A stretch of 64,000 bases of DNA from Palsa-504 sp963839095 (GCA_963839095.1 CAWIUF010000067.1:1-64000); one strand, 5' to 3'; shown: positions 1-9,636, counted from the stretch's first letter. Numbers and translations are program-made. The notes: generated from the sequence alone by a model not told the origin.

Positions 1-1
1 G

Positions 2-781
2 CGGCTGGCTCCGCAGATCGGCCTGGCCGAGGTCCGCCTCGACCTGATGGCCAGCTTCGACGTCGAGAAGCTGGTGGCGGGCTCCCCGGTGCCGCTGGTC
101 CTGACCTGCCGCCCGGAACGCGAGCGCGGCGGCTTCACCGGCCCGGAAGCCGAGCGGCTGGCCGTGCTGCGCGCCGCCTGCGAAGCCGGGGCCGCCTACA
201 TCGACGTGGAGACGGACAGCCTGGACCAGGTCAGCCGCCTGGAACGGCTCGCCACCCGGATCATCGCCTCGCAGCACTGGTACGACACGATGCCCGCCGA
301 CCTGCCCGGCACCTACCTGGCCCTGCGCGACCGCTGCGACGTGGTCAAGCTGGTCGGCACGGCGCACGAGCCGGCCGACGTGCTCCCGGTGCTCGGGCTG
401 CTGGCCACCGCGACCACGCCGGTCATCGCCATGGCCATGGGCGCCGCGGGCACCTGCACCCGGATCCTGGCCCCCGCCTTCCCGCACACCCTGCTGACCT
501 ACGGTTCGGCCGCCGCGGCCAGCCAGACCGCCCCCGGGCAGATCACCGTCGACGAGATGACCGGCCGCTACGGCCTCGGCGCCGTAGGCCCGGCCACCGC
601 GGTCTACCTCCACATCACCTCGTCCGACCAGCACGACCAGGCCGTCCTCGAGGCGCAGGAGAAAGCGCCCCGGGGCGCCGAGCTGCACGTGAGCCTGCGG
701 ACGAGCGCCGACGACGCCCCGGTGCTGGCGGCCAGGGTCGCGGACGCCCTGCCCGGCGTCACCGTCCAGGTCGAGCGGTAA
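2..781 (+). CDS. aroD: type I 3-dehydroquinate dehydratase, 5' end outside window
   Basis: Dehydrates 3-dehydroquinate in the shikimate pathway by a Schiff-base mechanism. The frame is open from base 2, and the family motif EVRLDL precedes the first internal ATG at 47, so the true start lies upstream of the window. Visible family features are LTCRP, the YIDVE strand, the catalytic His in ASQHWYDTMP, the Schiff-base Lys in DVVKLVGTA, and the C-terminal GS...APGQITVDE segment. After the usual family end there is an extra tail of about 65 residues that starts GxxGPATAVY, resembling the linker that leads into shikimate dehydrogenase in fused DHQ-SDH enzymes, but no SDH domain follows. The enzyme call is secure; the meaning of the tail is inference. 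Confidence 0.88.
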   Translation, partial: RLAPQIGLAEVRLDLMASFDVEKLVAGSPVPLVLTCRPERERGGFTGPEAERLAVLRAACEAGAAYIDVETDSLDQVSRLERLATRIIASQHWYDTMPADLPGTYLALRDRCDVVKLVGTAHEPADVLPVLGLLATATTPVIAMAMGAAGTCTRILAPAFPHTLLTYGSAAAASQTAPGQITVDEMTGRYGLGAVGPATAVYLHITSSDQHDQAVLEAQEKAPRGAELHVSLRTSADDAPVLAARVADALPGVTVQVER

Positions 782-834
782 GGGCCGGCCTCGCGAGCTG
801 AAGCGGTGTCGTGGCGGGACGGGCCCGTTCGGTC

Positions 835-2101
835 CTAGTTGATTTTTAGCGGGAGGGCGCGCGGCCCGCGGATCTGGCCGGTCGACCAGCGCACCGCGGC
901 CGGGTCGGCCAGGGTGAACTCGCCGATCCGCTCCAGCCAGACCTCCAGCGCGACCCGGAGCTCCATCCGCGCCAGGTGCGAGCCCAGGCAGCGGTGGATG
1001 CCGAGGCCGAAGGCCGCGTGCCGGTTGACCTGGCGGTCGATGACGACCTCGCCGGCCCGGTCGAACTGGGCCGGGTCGCGGTTGGCGGCCGGGAACGACA
1101 GCAGGATCCAGTCGTCGGCCTTCATGTCCGCGCCGTGCCAGTTCATGTCCTCCTTGACCAGCCGGGCCATGGTCACCGGGGCGTAGGCGCGGAGGAACTC
1201 CTCCATCGCGACCGGCAGCAGCGCGGGCTCGTCCAGCAGCCGCCGCAGGTCGGCCGGGTGGCCGCCCAGGTGCCACAGCGACGACCCGATCGCGCTCCAG
1301 GTGGTGTCGATGCCGGCGATCAGCAGCAGGGCCATCGCCCCGGTGACGTGGTCCGCCGTCAGCTTCGTCCCCGAAGATCTCGGCGCCGAGCAGGTAGCTG
1401 GTGATGTCGTCGCGCGGATTCTCCAGGTGGTCGTGGACTTGGTCGAGCAGGTACTGGAACAGCCGCTCCATCCGCGTGATGCGGTCCTCCGGGGGCAGGT
1501 TGATGCCCTCCAGCAGGTCCTCGACGAACTCGGCGAACTGCGGCCCGTCCTCCGGCGGGAAGCCGAGCATGTCGGCGATGACCCGCATCGGGATGTGCTG
1601 CGCGTACTCGGCGGCCGCGTCGACCACGTCCTGCCCCTCGAGCTTGTCGATGAGCTCGTGGCAGAACGCCCGGGTGGCCGGCTCCTGGCGGGCGATCGCG
1701 GTCTTGGTGAACGCCCCCATCAGCAGCTTGCGCGCGTGCTGGTGGAAGGGCGGGTCGGAGGAGATGGGCGGCGAGCCGCCGATCGGGGCGATGTCGCGGG
1801 GCGGCCGGAAGTTGCCCATGATGATCGCGCGCGAGGAGAACCGCTCGGTGTCGTAGGCGATCGCGGCCACGTCCTCGTAGCGGGTGGGCAGCCAGGCGCC
1901 GCCGAACCGGTCCGTGTGCGCGATCGGGCAGCGCTGCCGCAGGTCGTCCTGGATCGGGTAGGGGTCGGCCGCCCACTCCGGTTCCAGGTGGGAGAAGTCG
2001 GTTGCCCAGTCGGAGACCGGGCCGGTGATGATCTCGCTGCGGAGGCCCTCCGGCTCCTCGCCGATGGGCTCCAGCGAGGCGAAGCGGTCGTCCACGGTCA
2101 T
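835..2101 (-). CDS. cytochrome P450 (one frameshift near 1365)
   Basis: Haem monooxygenase of the soluble bacterial class. The N-terminal part (start ATG at 2101) carries the SDPPFHQHARKLL substrate-recognition segment. The C-terminal part carries the I-helix AGIDTT oxygen-activating motif, a shortened ExxR region, and the haem loop FGLGIHRCLGSHLAR with the proximal Cys. The two parts lie in different frames that meet around GDE/LTADHVTGAMALL; total length is one base over a multiple of three, giving about 420 residues, normal for the family. The start is one base downstream of the ferredoxin stop, so the two are co-translated and the ferredoxin is the likely electron donor. Substrate unknown. 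Confidence 0.87.
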
Positions 2102-2102
2102 G

Positions 2103-2300
2103 TCAGGTCTCCTCGACGTCGATGGCGCGCTCGGGGCAGTTAGCCGCGGCCAGCCGGGCCGCGCGCTCCTGTTCAGGGGGGACGAGGCCGTCGCCGAGCA
2201 CCTGCCCGTACCCCTCCTCGTCCGCGCCGAACAGTTCCGGCGCGAGGTCATAACAGCGGCCGTGCCCCTGGCAGCGCTCGGGGCCGATCTGCACCTTCAT
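2103..2300 (-). CDS. 3Fe-4S type ferredoxin, P450 partner
   Basis: A 65-residue ferredoxin of the kind that reduces actinobacterial P450s. Cysteines appear as CQGHGRC near residue 10 and a distal NCPERAI Cys near residue 55; the second position of the usual CxxCxxC is not Cys (CQGHGRC), which is typical of single [3Fe-4S] ferredoxins. Its ATG overlaps the upstream TetR stop (ATGA) and its own stop is one base before the P450 start, so tetR-fdx-P450 form a tight unit. Confidence 0.9.
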   Translation of the reverse strand: MKVQIGPERCQGHGRCYDLAPELFGADEEGYGQVLGDGLVPPEQERAARLAAANCPERAIDVEET

Positions 2301-2912
2301 CGTCGTCCTCCCGTATCGAGCCTTCGGCCGGCGCTGGCCAGCGCGCCCGCCACCCGGGCCAGCAGCGCGGCCCACTCGTCCTCGCCCACCTCGTGCAGGT
2401 CCGGCGTGACCAGCGCGCTGCCCATCGCCAGCAGCAGGCAGAAGTGGGCCAGGGCCTGCGGTGAGACCGCCGCGTCGAGCTCGCCGCGGGTCTGGGCCAG
2501 GTCCACCAGGTCGGCCAGCCAGTCGGCCCGCTCGCCGACGTACTCGCGCATCGGCCCGGCCACGTCCTCGTCGCGCCGCGCCGCCACCAGCGCCTCGACG
2601 ATGAGGAGCCGCGAGGTCGCGGCGCTGCGGCAGCCACCGGCCCACGGTGAGCAGCAGGTCCACCACCGGCCGGTCGGGATCCGCCGCGAACAGCTGGCCG
2701 AGCAGGTGCCGCCCGTGCGTCCGCAACGCGGCTACCAGCAGGTCTGCCTTCGAGGGGAAGTGCGCGTACAGCGCGCCGTTGCTCACCCCGGCGGCGGCGG
2801 CGATGTCGGCCACCCGGGTGCCGTCGTAGCCGCGCTCGGCGAACACGTCGGCGGCCGCGCGCAGCAGCCGCTCCCTGGTCTCGGCGGCGGTGACCCCGGC
2901 GATGCGGCCCAT
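2297..2912 (-). CDS. TetR family regulator (one frameshift near 2635)
   Basis: The N-terminal helix-turn-helix is clear (TRERLLRAAADVFAERGYDG, then VADIAAAAGVSNGALYAHFPSKADLL). The ligand-binding C-terminal half continues in another frame (SRLLIVEALVAARRDEDVAG onward) and ends in an ATGA overlap with the ferredoxin start. Length is one base above a multiple of three, so one indel restores about 204 residues, a normal TetR size. First gene of the fdx-P450 unit, so probably a local autoregulated repressor. The 47-bp gap upstream is AT-rich (TTAAAAGAGCGTTCATAA) and is the likely promoter/operator. Confidence 0.85.
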
Positions 2913-2959
2913 AAGGGAATTAAAAGAGCGTTCATAAGATTCGTCAAGGCATTAGAGCT

Positions 2960-3553
2960 TTAAGGACAAGAGGTACCGAACGGGTGGGCCGCCCGCATCC
3001 CGGCCAGGTGCATGCCGAGGAACCGCTGCCAGTCCGGCGGTGGCAGCTCCTGGGCCGGCGTCTGCGTCGCCTGGACCAGCCCGCGCAGGGCCCGGATGAG
3101 CGCCATGACGTCGGCCGCGGTGATGCCGGGGCCCACCGTTCCGGCCGCGACCGCCCGCGCGGTGAGCTCGGCGATCGCGGCGCGCAGCCGCTCGGTGGCG
3201 CACGGGCTGACCGGGCGCTCCAGCATCAGGTTGGCGTAGCGCGCGTGGTCGGCGAAGGACTGGCCCAGCGCGCGCAGGAACTCCTCCAGACCGTGCCCGT
3301 CGTCGCGGGTCAGCGCCTGGTCGGCGGCGGCGGTGACCTCCTCCATGACCAGCCGCACCAGCTCGTCGATCAGGGCGTCCTTGCTGGCGAACCGGCGGTA
3401 GACGGTGCCGACGCCGACGCCGGCCCGGGCGGCGATCTCCTCCATGCTGGCCTCGGCGCCCGACTCGCCGAGCACATCGCGGGCCGCGTCCAGGATGCGG
3501 TGGTAGTTGCGGACGGCATCGCGCCGCCCGCCCTGGGTCACGGCCGGCGTCAT
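2960..3553 (-). CDS. TetR family repressor of the adjacent exporter
   Basis: 197 residues. HTH region: RNYHRILDAARDVLGESGAEASMEEIAARAGVGVGTVYRRF ASKDALIDEL is written here in parts: helices 1-3 end at VGVGTVYRRF. Its ATG overlaps the stop of the MFS transporter (ATGA), so the two are translationally coupled. The perfect palindrome and second inverted repeat at 5037-5090, upstream of the transporter, are the probable operators, which would make this an autoregulated efflux operon. Ligand unknown. Confidence 0.88.
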   Translation of the reverse strand: MTPAVTQGGRRDAVRNYHRILDAARDVLGESGAEASMEEIAARAGVGVGTVYRRFASKDALIDELVRLVMEEVTAAADQALTRDDGHGLEEFLRALGQSFADHARYANLMLERPVSPCATERLRAAIAELTARAVAAGTVGPGITAADVMALIRALRGLVQATQTPAQELPPPDWQRFLGMHLAGMRAAHPFGTSCP

Positions 3554-4999
3554 TCGCTCTCGCCGGCCAGGGCCAGCTCGGCCTGCTCGGGCCCGGCCGC
3601 GTCGGCCTGCTGGCGCAGCCGCCGGGCGGCCGGGATCAGCAGCCCGGCCACCGCGGCCAGCACGAGCGCGCCGGTCATGACGGCGAACCCGGTGGTGTAA
3701 CCGGACTCCAGCGGCAGCCCGGACGACGCCAGCCGGGAGGTGACGATGCTGGCCATCGCGGCCGAGCCGATGCTGCCCCCGATGGTCCGGATGTTGGCGT
3801 TCATGCCGCTGGCCACTCCGGTCTGGGAGGCGGGCACCGCCATCACGATCAGCGCCGACATGGCCGAGAAGGCGAACCCGAACCCGACGCCCATCAGCGC
3901 CGCCGCGAAGTAGATCTCCCACTGCTGGTGGTGCGCGAAGGCGAGCACGGCCATCGCCGCCGCGCCGATCAGGCAGCCGCCGGTCACCAGGGTCTTGCCG
4001 CCCAGCCGGACGGCCAGCCGCCCGGCGAACATGCCGGTGACGAACATGGTGACCGCCGAGGGGAGCAGCATGAGCCCGGCGCGGGTGATGCTCGCGCCGA
4101 AGCCGTACCCGGCCGCGGACGGCGTCTGGACGAACTCGGGCAGGAACGCGAACGTCGCGTACATCCCGACGCCGAGGAGCAGCGAGACCAGGTTGTTGGT
4201 CCACACCGCGGTGCGCCGCATCATCTTCATGTCGATCAGCGGCCGGGCCGCGCGCAGCTCGGCGGTCACCCAGCCCGCGGCCAGCACCACGGCCGCCGGC
4301 CAGCAGGCCGAGCACCCGGCCGGAGCCCCAGCCCCATTCCGGCGCCTCGCTCAGCGCGACCAGCAGCGCGACCAGCCACGCAGACAGCAGCACGGCGGGC
4401 AGCCAGCTGATCCGCCCGGCCGTGCGGACCGGCGACTCGGGCACGAAGAGCACCGCGGCCACCGCGGCGGCCACGGTCAGGATCATCGGCAGCCAGAACA
4501 GCCAGTGGTAGTCGAGCGCGTTCACGATCGGGCCCGCCAGCACGATGCCGAGGCCGCCGCCCACCGCGGTCAGCGACGCCAGGGCCCCGATCGCGCCGGG
4601 CACCTTGTCGGCCGGGAACTCGTCCCTGATGATGCCGAACGCCACCGGGATCATGCCGCCGGCCACGCCCTGGATCACCCGCGCCACGATCATGATCCCG
4701 ATCGAGGGCGCGACCGCGGCCAGCAGCGAGCCGACGGCCAGCGCCACCAGCGTGGCCACGAAGACCCGCTCCTTGCCGATCATGTCGCCGACCCGCCCGA
4801 GGATCGGCGTCATCACCGACGCCGACAGCAGGTAGGCGGTGAGCACCCACGTCACCGTGGCCTGCGTGGTGTGGAGCTGGTGCTGCACCGTCGTCAGCAC
4901 CGGGATCACCAGCGACTGCAGCAGCGCGAACGCCGCCACCCCCATCGCCAGCACCGCGAACGTCACCCGGTAGTCCGCCCGCTTGCCCGCCCTGGCCAT
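3550..4999 (-). CDS. MFS drug:H+ antiporter, DHA2 (EmrB/QacA-like), frameshift near 4300
   Basis: Inner-membrane proton-driven exporter. The N-terminal half has motif A (GRVGDMIGKERVF) and motif C-like glycine-rich segments (GGMIPVAFG, GGGLGIVLAGP). The C-terminal half, in another frame from about 4300, contains RAARPLIDMKMM, ASGMNANIRTIGGSIGSA and a final transmembrane helix. About 483 residues when rejoined, consistent with a 14-helix DHA2 protein. A dedicated TetR follows in the same operon, so it probably exports a toxic compound sensed by that repressor. Confidence 0.87.
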
Positions 5000-5036
5000 A
5001 AAGCACCCGCCTGTTCACTCAACCCTGTGCAGGCCG

Positions 5037-5090
5037 AAGCGGAATTCCGCTTCCGTTATGACTCTAACAGAAGCGGAATGAAGATTCCGC
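5037..5090. promoter_or_regulatory. double palindromic operator upstream of MFS-tetR
   Basis: Positions 5037-5052 form a perfect 16-bp palindrome (AAGCGGAATTCCGCTT). A second copy of the same half-site follows as GCGGAAT at 5073-5079 and ATTCCGC at 5084-5090. Both lie 38-91 bp before the transporter ATG. The size and symmetry fit a TetR dimer site; assignment to the TetR at 2960-3553 is inferred from operon position. Confidence 0.7.
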
Positions 5091-5123
5091 ACAGTATTTC
5101 CCGGCGTGCCCAGGTCGGTGCGT

Positions 5124-5878
5124 TCAGCTGAGGGTGGCGTGCATCTCCCAGGCCAGGATCTCGGCCGGCTCGGTGGCGGTGACCCGCTGGCCGCCGGTGG
5201 CGGTGAAGCGGACCGCGTCGCCGGTCGCGAGTTCCCCCGTCCCTTCCAGGGTGACCGTGCCGCGGGGGACGAACAGGTGCAGGAACGGGGCATCGGGCAG
5301 CGTCACGCTCTGGCCGGGCTGGAGCCGGGCCGCATGGAGCGCGGCGTAGCGGTTCTTGATCCGGATGGCCGCGGCGCCGTCATGCTCCGGCATGCCGGAG
5401 GCCACCGGCACCAGGCCGCCCGCGAGCAGTTCGTGGTCGATCTCGAGCTGCTCGTAGCCGGGGGTGATGCCGGTCTCGTCCGGCACCACCCACATCTGCA
5501 CGAAGTGCACCGGGTCGGTGTGTTCGGACTGCCTGGCCGGACTCGCCAGGAGTCGTTCTTCTCGCTGTGCAGGATGCCGGTGCCGGCGCTCATCCGCTGG
5601 GCCAGGCCGGGGTAGATCACCCCGGTATGGCCCTCGGAATCCTGGTGCACCAGTGAGCCCTGCAGCACCCAGGTGACGATCTCCATGTCCCGGTGCGGGT
5701 GGGTCTCGAAGCCGGTGCCGGGCTTGACGGTGTCGTCGTTGTTGACCAGCAGCAGCCCGTGGTGGGTGTTGGCCGGGTCGTAGCTGCGGCCGAAGCTGAA
5801 GCTGTGCTTGCTGTCCAGCCAGCCCAGGCGGGTCCCGGACCGCATCCCGGCCCGCCTGACGTCGACTTGCGCGGTCAT
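5124..5878 (-). CDS. pirin family cupin protein (frameshift near 5545)
   Basis: Bicupin of the pirin/YhaK family; members bind a metal in the N-terminal cupin and some have quercetin-dioxygenase activity, but the role here is unknown. The N-terminal domain has the metal-site pattern THPHRDMEIVTWVLQG and a second His/Glu pair in GTGILHSEKND. The C-terminal cupin continues in a different frame from VHFVQMWVVPDE to the stop. RBS GAGGGGAAG lies before the ATG at 5878. Directly upstream (same strand) is YceI, and both face a MarR gene, an arrangement seen in oxidative or electrophile-stress loci. Confidence 0.88.
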
Positions 5879-5904
5879 TTTCTTCCCCTCGGCGGTGGTG
5901 CCGC

Positions 5905-6468
5905 TCAGACGGTCTTGACCAGCGAGAGCTCGAACTCCAGCGTGACCTTCTCGCTGACCAGGACGCCGCCGGTCTCGAGCGCGGCGTTCCAGGTGATGCC
6001 GTAGTCCTTGCGGTTGATGGTGACCGCGCCCTCGAACCCGACCCGCAGGTTGCCGAACGGGTCCTTGGCCGCGCCCTCGAAGCTGAACGGGACCGTGATC
6101 GGGTTGGTCACGCCCTTGATGGTCAGGTCGCCGGTGAGCTCGAACGTGCTGTCGTCGACCTGGCGGGCGCCGGTCGAGGAGAACGTGATCTGCGGGTACT
6201 CGTCCATGGCGAGGAAGTCGTTGCTGCGCAGGTGCTCGTCGCGCTGGGCGTTCCTGGTGTCGATGCTGGCGGTGCTGATCGTCACCTGGGCGCTCGAGTG
6301 GGCCGGGTTGGCGCCGTCCAGGGTGGCCGTGCCCTCGAACTCGTTGAAGGCGCCGCGGACCTTGGTGACCATCGCGTGGCGGGCCACGAAGCCGATCCGG
6401 GTGTGGGCCGGGTCGAGGGTGTAGGTGCCGGTGAGTTCGGTCAGCGCGGGGGCGGTAGCAGTGGTCAT
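5905..6468 (-). CDS. YceI family lipid-binding-like protein
   Basis: 187 residues with the YceI signature: GTYTLDPAHTRIGFVARHAM at the N-terminus, then SIDTRNAQRDEHLRSNDFLAM, YPQITFSS, and a C-terminal GVLVSEKVTLEFELSLV. Members form a lipocalin-like beta barrel that binds polyisoprenoids. No signal peptide is visible, so it appears cytoplasmic. The start at 6468 is preferred over an upstream in-frame codon at 6516 because AGGAGAAACC stands just before it and the upstream codon would run into the operator sites. First gene of a unit with pirin, divergent from marR. Confidence 0.9.
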   Translation of the reverse strand: MTTATAPALTELTGTYTLDPAHTRIGFVARHAMVTKVRGAFNEFEGTATLDGANPAHSSAQVTISTASIDTRNAQRDEHLRSNDFLAMDEYPQITFSSTGARQVDDSTFELTGDLTIKGVTNPITVPFSFEGAAKDPFGNLRVGFEGAVTINRKDYGITWNAALETGGVLVSEKVTLEFELSLVKTV

Positions 6469-6497
6469 CGGGTTTCTCCTTTGGGGCCAGTAAGTCA

Positions 6498-6530
6498 ATG
6501 ACGTGTCATCAAACATACATGACGCATCAT
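6498..6530. promoter_or_regulatory. paired MarR-type operators between yceI and marR
   Basis: Two 12-bp near-palindromes, ATGACGTGTCAT at 6498-6509 (perfect 5-bp arms) and ATGACGCATCAT at 6519-6530, sit with starts 21 bp apart, two helical turns. The region is the AT-richest stretch of the divergent intergenic space, so the sites overlap both promoters. Most simply read as binding sites for the MarR protein encoded at 6556. Confidence 0.7.
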
Positions 6531-6555
6531 TAATTCCCGGGGTACCCTGGCGATC

Positions 6556-7020
6556 ATGAGCCGATGGCTGACCGAAGACGAGCAGCGGGCCTGGCGGGGC
6601 CTGGTGCAGATGACCTCACAGCTGAACGCCCGGATGAACCGGCAGCTGCAAGAGGAGTACGGGGTGTCCCTGGCGGACTACGAGGTCCTGGTCGTGCTGA
6701 CCGACGCGCCCGAAGGCCGGTGCCGGGTGTTCGAGATCTCGGCCACGCTGGCCTGGGAGCAGAGCCGGGTGTCGCACCAGCTCGCCCGGATGCAGCGGCG
6801 GGGCCTGATCGCCCGGCAGGAGTGCCCGTCCGACGCCCGGGGCGCGTTCGTGGTCCTCACCGAGGCGGGCCGCGCCGCCATCGAGCGGGCCGCCCCGGCC
6901 CACGTCGAGACGGTCCGGAACCTGGTCTTCGACGGCATCACCCCCGCCGAACTCGCCGCCCTGACCGACCTGACCTCTCGCGTCCTCGACCGCCTGCAGG
7001 AAACCCAGCCCGTCCGCTGA
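6556..7020 (+). CDS. MarR family transcriptional regulator
   Basis: 154 residues. Winged-helix core: LADYEVLVVLTDAPEGRCRVFEIS, recognition helix WEQSRVSHQLARMQRRGLI, wing SDARGAFVVLTEAGRAAIE. N- and C-terminal helices form the usual dimer interface. Divergent from yceI-pirin with paired palindromes between, so it probably represses both directions. No Cys is available for thiol sensing apart from those at CRVF and ECPSD, so the inducer may be either an electrophile or a ligand. Confidence 0.92.
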   Translation: MSRWLTEDEQRAWRGLVQMTSQLNARMNRQLQEEYGVSLADYEVLVVLTDAPEGRCRVFEISATLAWEQSRVSHQLARMQRRGLIARQECPSDARGAFVVLTEAGRAAIERAAPAHVETVRNLVFDGITPAELAALTDLTSRVLDRLQETQPVR

Positions 7021-7213
7021 GCCACAAGCACCGCCCAGTCGGCCGGCAGCCGCGAAGCCGACGACTGCGGACGGCGCTGGAACCGCGGCTGGCTGAAGGT
7101 CTCACCTCGCACCTCAGCACCGTGTCCCAGGATCAGCTGACGAACAAAGATACGTCCTTTCAGGATCACTGGACATCGCCTGGACGTCTAGCTGAAACTG
7201 CGCTGAAGGCGCA

Positions 7214-9544
7214 CTACTGCTCACCGCCCGGACCAGTGCTCCGCAGAGCGGTGCCGCACTGGTACAGGGTTCCGGCGCTGTCCGCGCCTGAGACCTGGAC
7301 CGTGTGACAGGCGGACTGTACCCACGTGTCGATCTGCGCCGTCTCGTTGCCGCTGGCGCCGCCCGGACCCCCGAAACCGCCGCCCCCGAAACCGCCGCCG
7401 CCGCTCAGCATGAAGTACCTGAGCTTCCCGGTGGCTACCAGCTGCTTCACCCGGGCCAGGGTGGGCTCGGGCACCGAGCCGCTGAAGCCGCCCATCGGCA
7501 GCACCTGCTGCCCGGTGGCCAGGATGTAGGGCGCGGCCGAGGACCAGCCCTGGACCGCGAACAGGTACGTGGCCCCGTCCCGGTGCGCCGTGAGGTACCG
7601 GTAGAGCGCTTCCTGGCTGCTGGTCAGCGTGGTGATAGTGGACCCCAGGATGCCGCCGGCCCCGCCGGGCGCGCCGCCAGCGCCGCCGCCGGGAAGCCTC
7701 CCGCCGGGCACTCGCCGCCACCGGGCACATCGCCGCCGCCCGGGACCGCGCCGCCGCCCGGCACGTCGCCACCCGGCGCGCTCCCGTTCACGGGCGAGGT
7801 CACGGGTCCGCTGCCTGCCTGTCCTTCCTCCCGGAAGCGCCGGAAGCCCTCAGGCAGCCGGCTGCCGCCGCCGGCCCGGAAGCCTCCGCCGCCACCCGGC
7901 CCGAACCCGCCGGCCGGCCCGGCGCTGGCGTCGAACGAGCTGCCCGCGTACTTGGCGTCGAGCACCGACGCGGACCACGCCGCCGGCGCGGCCAGCATGG
8001 CCGCCACCCCGACGGCCCCCGCGGCCGCTCCCGCCGTCAGCAGCCGGCGCCCGGACAACCGGGGCAGGCGGGGGATCCGGGGAAGGCGCGCCACCGCCAG
8101 CACGACGATGGCGATCCCGCCCGCCACGATCGCGACCGGCATCAGCCAGGGCAGGAAGCCGCGGAAGTCCGACCACAGGTACCAGGCCCAGGCGACCTGC
8201 ACGGCGATGGCCAGGGGCAGCAGCCACCAGGCCCGGTTCCCGGCCCGGTACCACCGCCAGAACAGCACGATCCCGGTCCCGGACAGCGCGGCCAGCGGTG
8301 GCGCCAGGGACGCCATGTAGGCCGTGTGCGGGATGTTGCTCATCTTGCTGTAGATGGCCCCGAACGTCACCAGCCACAAGCCCCACATCACCAGCCCGGC
8401 CCGCAGCTGATCGGTGCGTTGAGCCCGGCCCCGCCAGGCCAGCCCGGCGATCAGCGCGAGCAGCGCCAGCGGGTACAGCCAGCCGATCTCCGGGCCGAAC
8501 CGGTTGTCGATCAGCTTCGTCCACCCGCCCGACAGGCCCAGGAACCCGCCCGCGTTGTACCGGGCGCCGCCCGGCGCCGTGGTCGTGGGCGCGCCGCCCA
8601 GCTCGGTCGGCGCCTCCGCCACCCGGGCCCTGGCGCCGCCCCCGCCGCCGAACGCCTGCGACCGAGCCGGGGAACGAGATCCCGAACCGCTCCACGCCGT
8701 TGTAGCCGAACACCATCGCGACCGCGCTGTTGTTCGTCGACCCGTCCACGTAGGGCCGGTCGGCGGCCGGGGTGAACGTGTAGAGCGCGATCCAGGACAG
8801 CGAGACGGCCAGCATCACCAGGCCGGCCACGCCGAGCTGCCACAGCCGCCGGCCCAGGCCGGCCGGCGCGGCCAGCAGGTAGCCGACCACCAGCGCCGGC
8901 AGGATCATCCAGGCCTGCAGCATCTTGGCCTGGAAGCCGAGCCCGACCCAGACGCCCGCCCAGCACAGTGAGCGCAGCCGCCCCTCCATCACGGCCCGCT
9001 GCCAGCTGTCGGCCGCCAGCACCAGGCACATGGTCAGCGCGCCGTCCTCCATGCTGTGCCCGAACATGGACGCCGCGATGGGAGTGGCCGCGAAGATCCC
9101 GGCCGCCAGCAGCCCCGGGACCGGCCCGGCCCAGCGGCGCACCACCCGGTACATGACCAGCACCGAGACGACGCCCTCGATGACCTGCGGCAGGGCCAGC
9201 GACCAGGGGTGGAAGCCGAAGATGCGCGCGGACAGGGCCTGCGGCAGGAACGACCCGGCGAGCTTGTCGATGGTGATCGTGGCGCCGGGGTCGAAGGCCC
9301 CGTAGAAGAACGCCTTCCAGCTCACCGACATGCTCTTGACCGCGACCGAGTAGAACGGGGCTAGCCCGGCCTCGGCGATGTTGCGTGCGTACAGCAGCGC
9401 CGCGACCGCCGCGATGCCCAGCAGGGCCGGCCGGGCCCACGGCGGCTGACCCGCCGGGGAGCGCCAGAGCGCCCACCGCGGGCGATCCGCCACCGGGGCG
9501 TCGTCCGCCGACCGCGGCAGAGGAAGAGCAGATGACAAGGACAC
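7214..9544 (-). CDS. GT39/ArnT-like membrane glycosyltransferase with Gly-rich tail (shifts near 8662 and 7710)
   Basis: Polytopic glycosyltransferase of the protein-mannosyltransferase/YkcB type, which transfers sugar from a polyprenyl-phosphate donor on the outer face of the membrane. The N-terminal part (GTG at 9544 with GGAGG six bases upstream) has the loop FDPGATITIDKLAGSF with acidic residues at the catalytic position and FGHSMEDGALTMCL. After a shift near 8662 come about six further helices, then a Gly/Pro-rich segment with repeated GGDVPGGG units, a second shift near 7710, and an extracytoplasmic alpha/beta domain (STITTLTSSQEALYRYL ... GGGGFGGGGFGG). The two shifts cancel, total about 776 residues. 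An N-terminal extension to 9583 is possible but lacks as good an RBS. Confidence 0.8.
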
Positions 9545-9590
9545 CTCAGGCCTCCGGGGCAGTCGTGGCGCGCGGCATGACACTGTCAGC

Positions 9591-9636
9591 CCCTGATCAG
9601 GGCAGGTTGAGGGGTTGCTCAGGAAATGCTCTGAGC
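9591..9636. promoter_or_regulatory. two small palindromes in divergent promoter region
   Basis: CCCTGATCAGGG (9591-9602) is a perfect 12-bp palindrome, followed by GCTCAG (9617-9622) and CTGAGC (9631-9636) as an inverted repeat with an 8-base loop. They occupy the 145-bp gap between the glycosyltransferase and the lipoprotein. They may be operator sites or chance symmetry in GC-rich DNA. Confidence 0.3.

Noticed and set aside
835..4999. P450 + exporter as the edge of a natural-product cluster
   Set aside because: No PKS, NRPS, terpene synthase or RiPP gene is in the window; a detoxification module explains the genes.
7624..7860. Gly/Pro-rich repeats as a mobile or PE-PGRS-like element
   Set aside because: They continue the coding frame of the glycosyltransferase and have no terminal repeats or transposase nearby.
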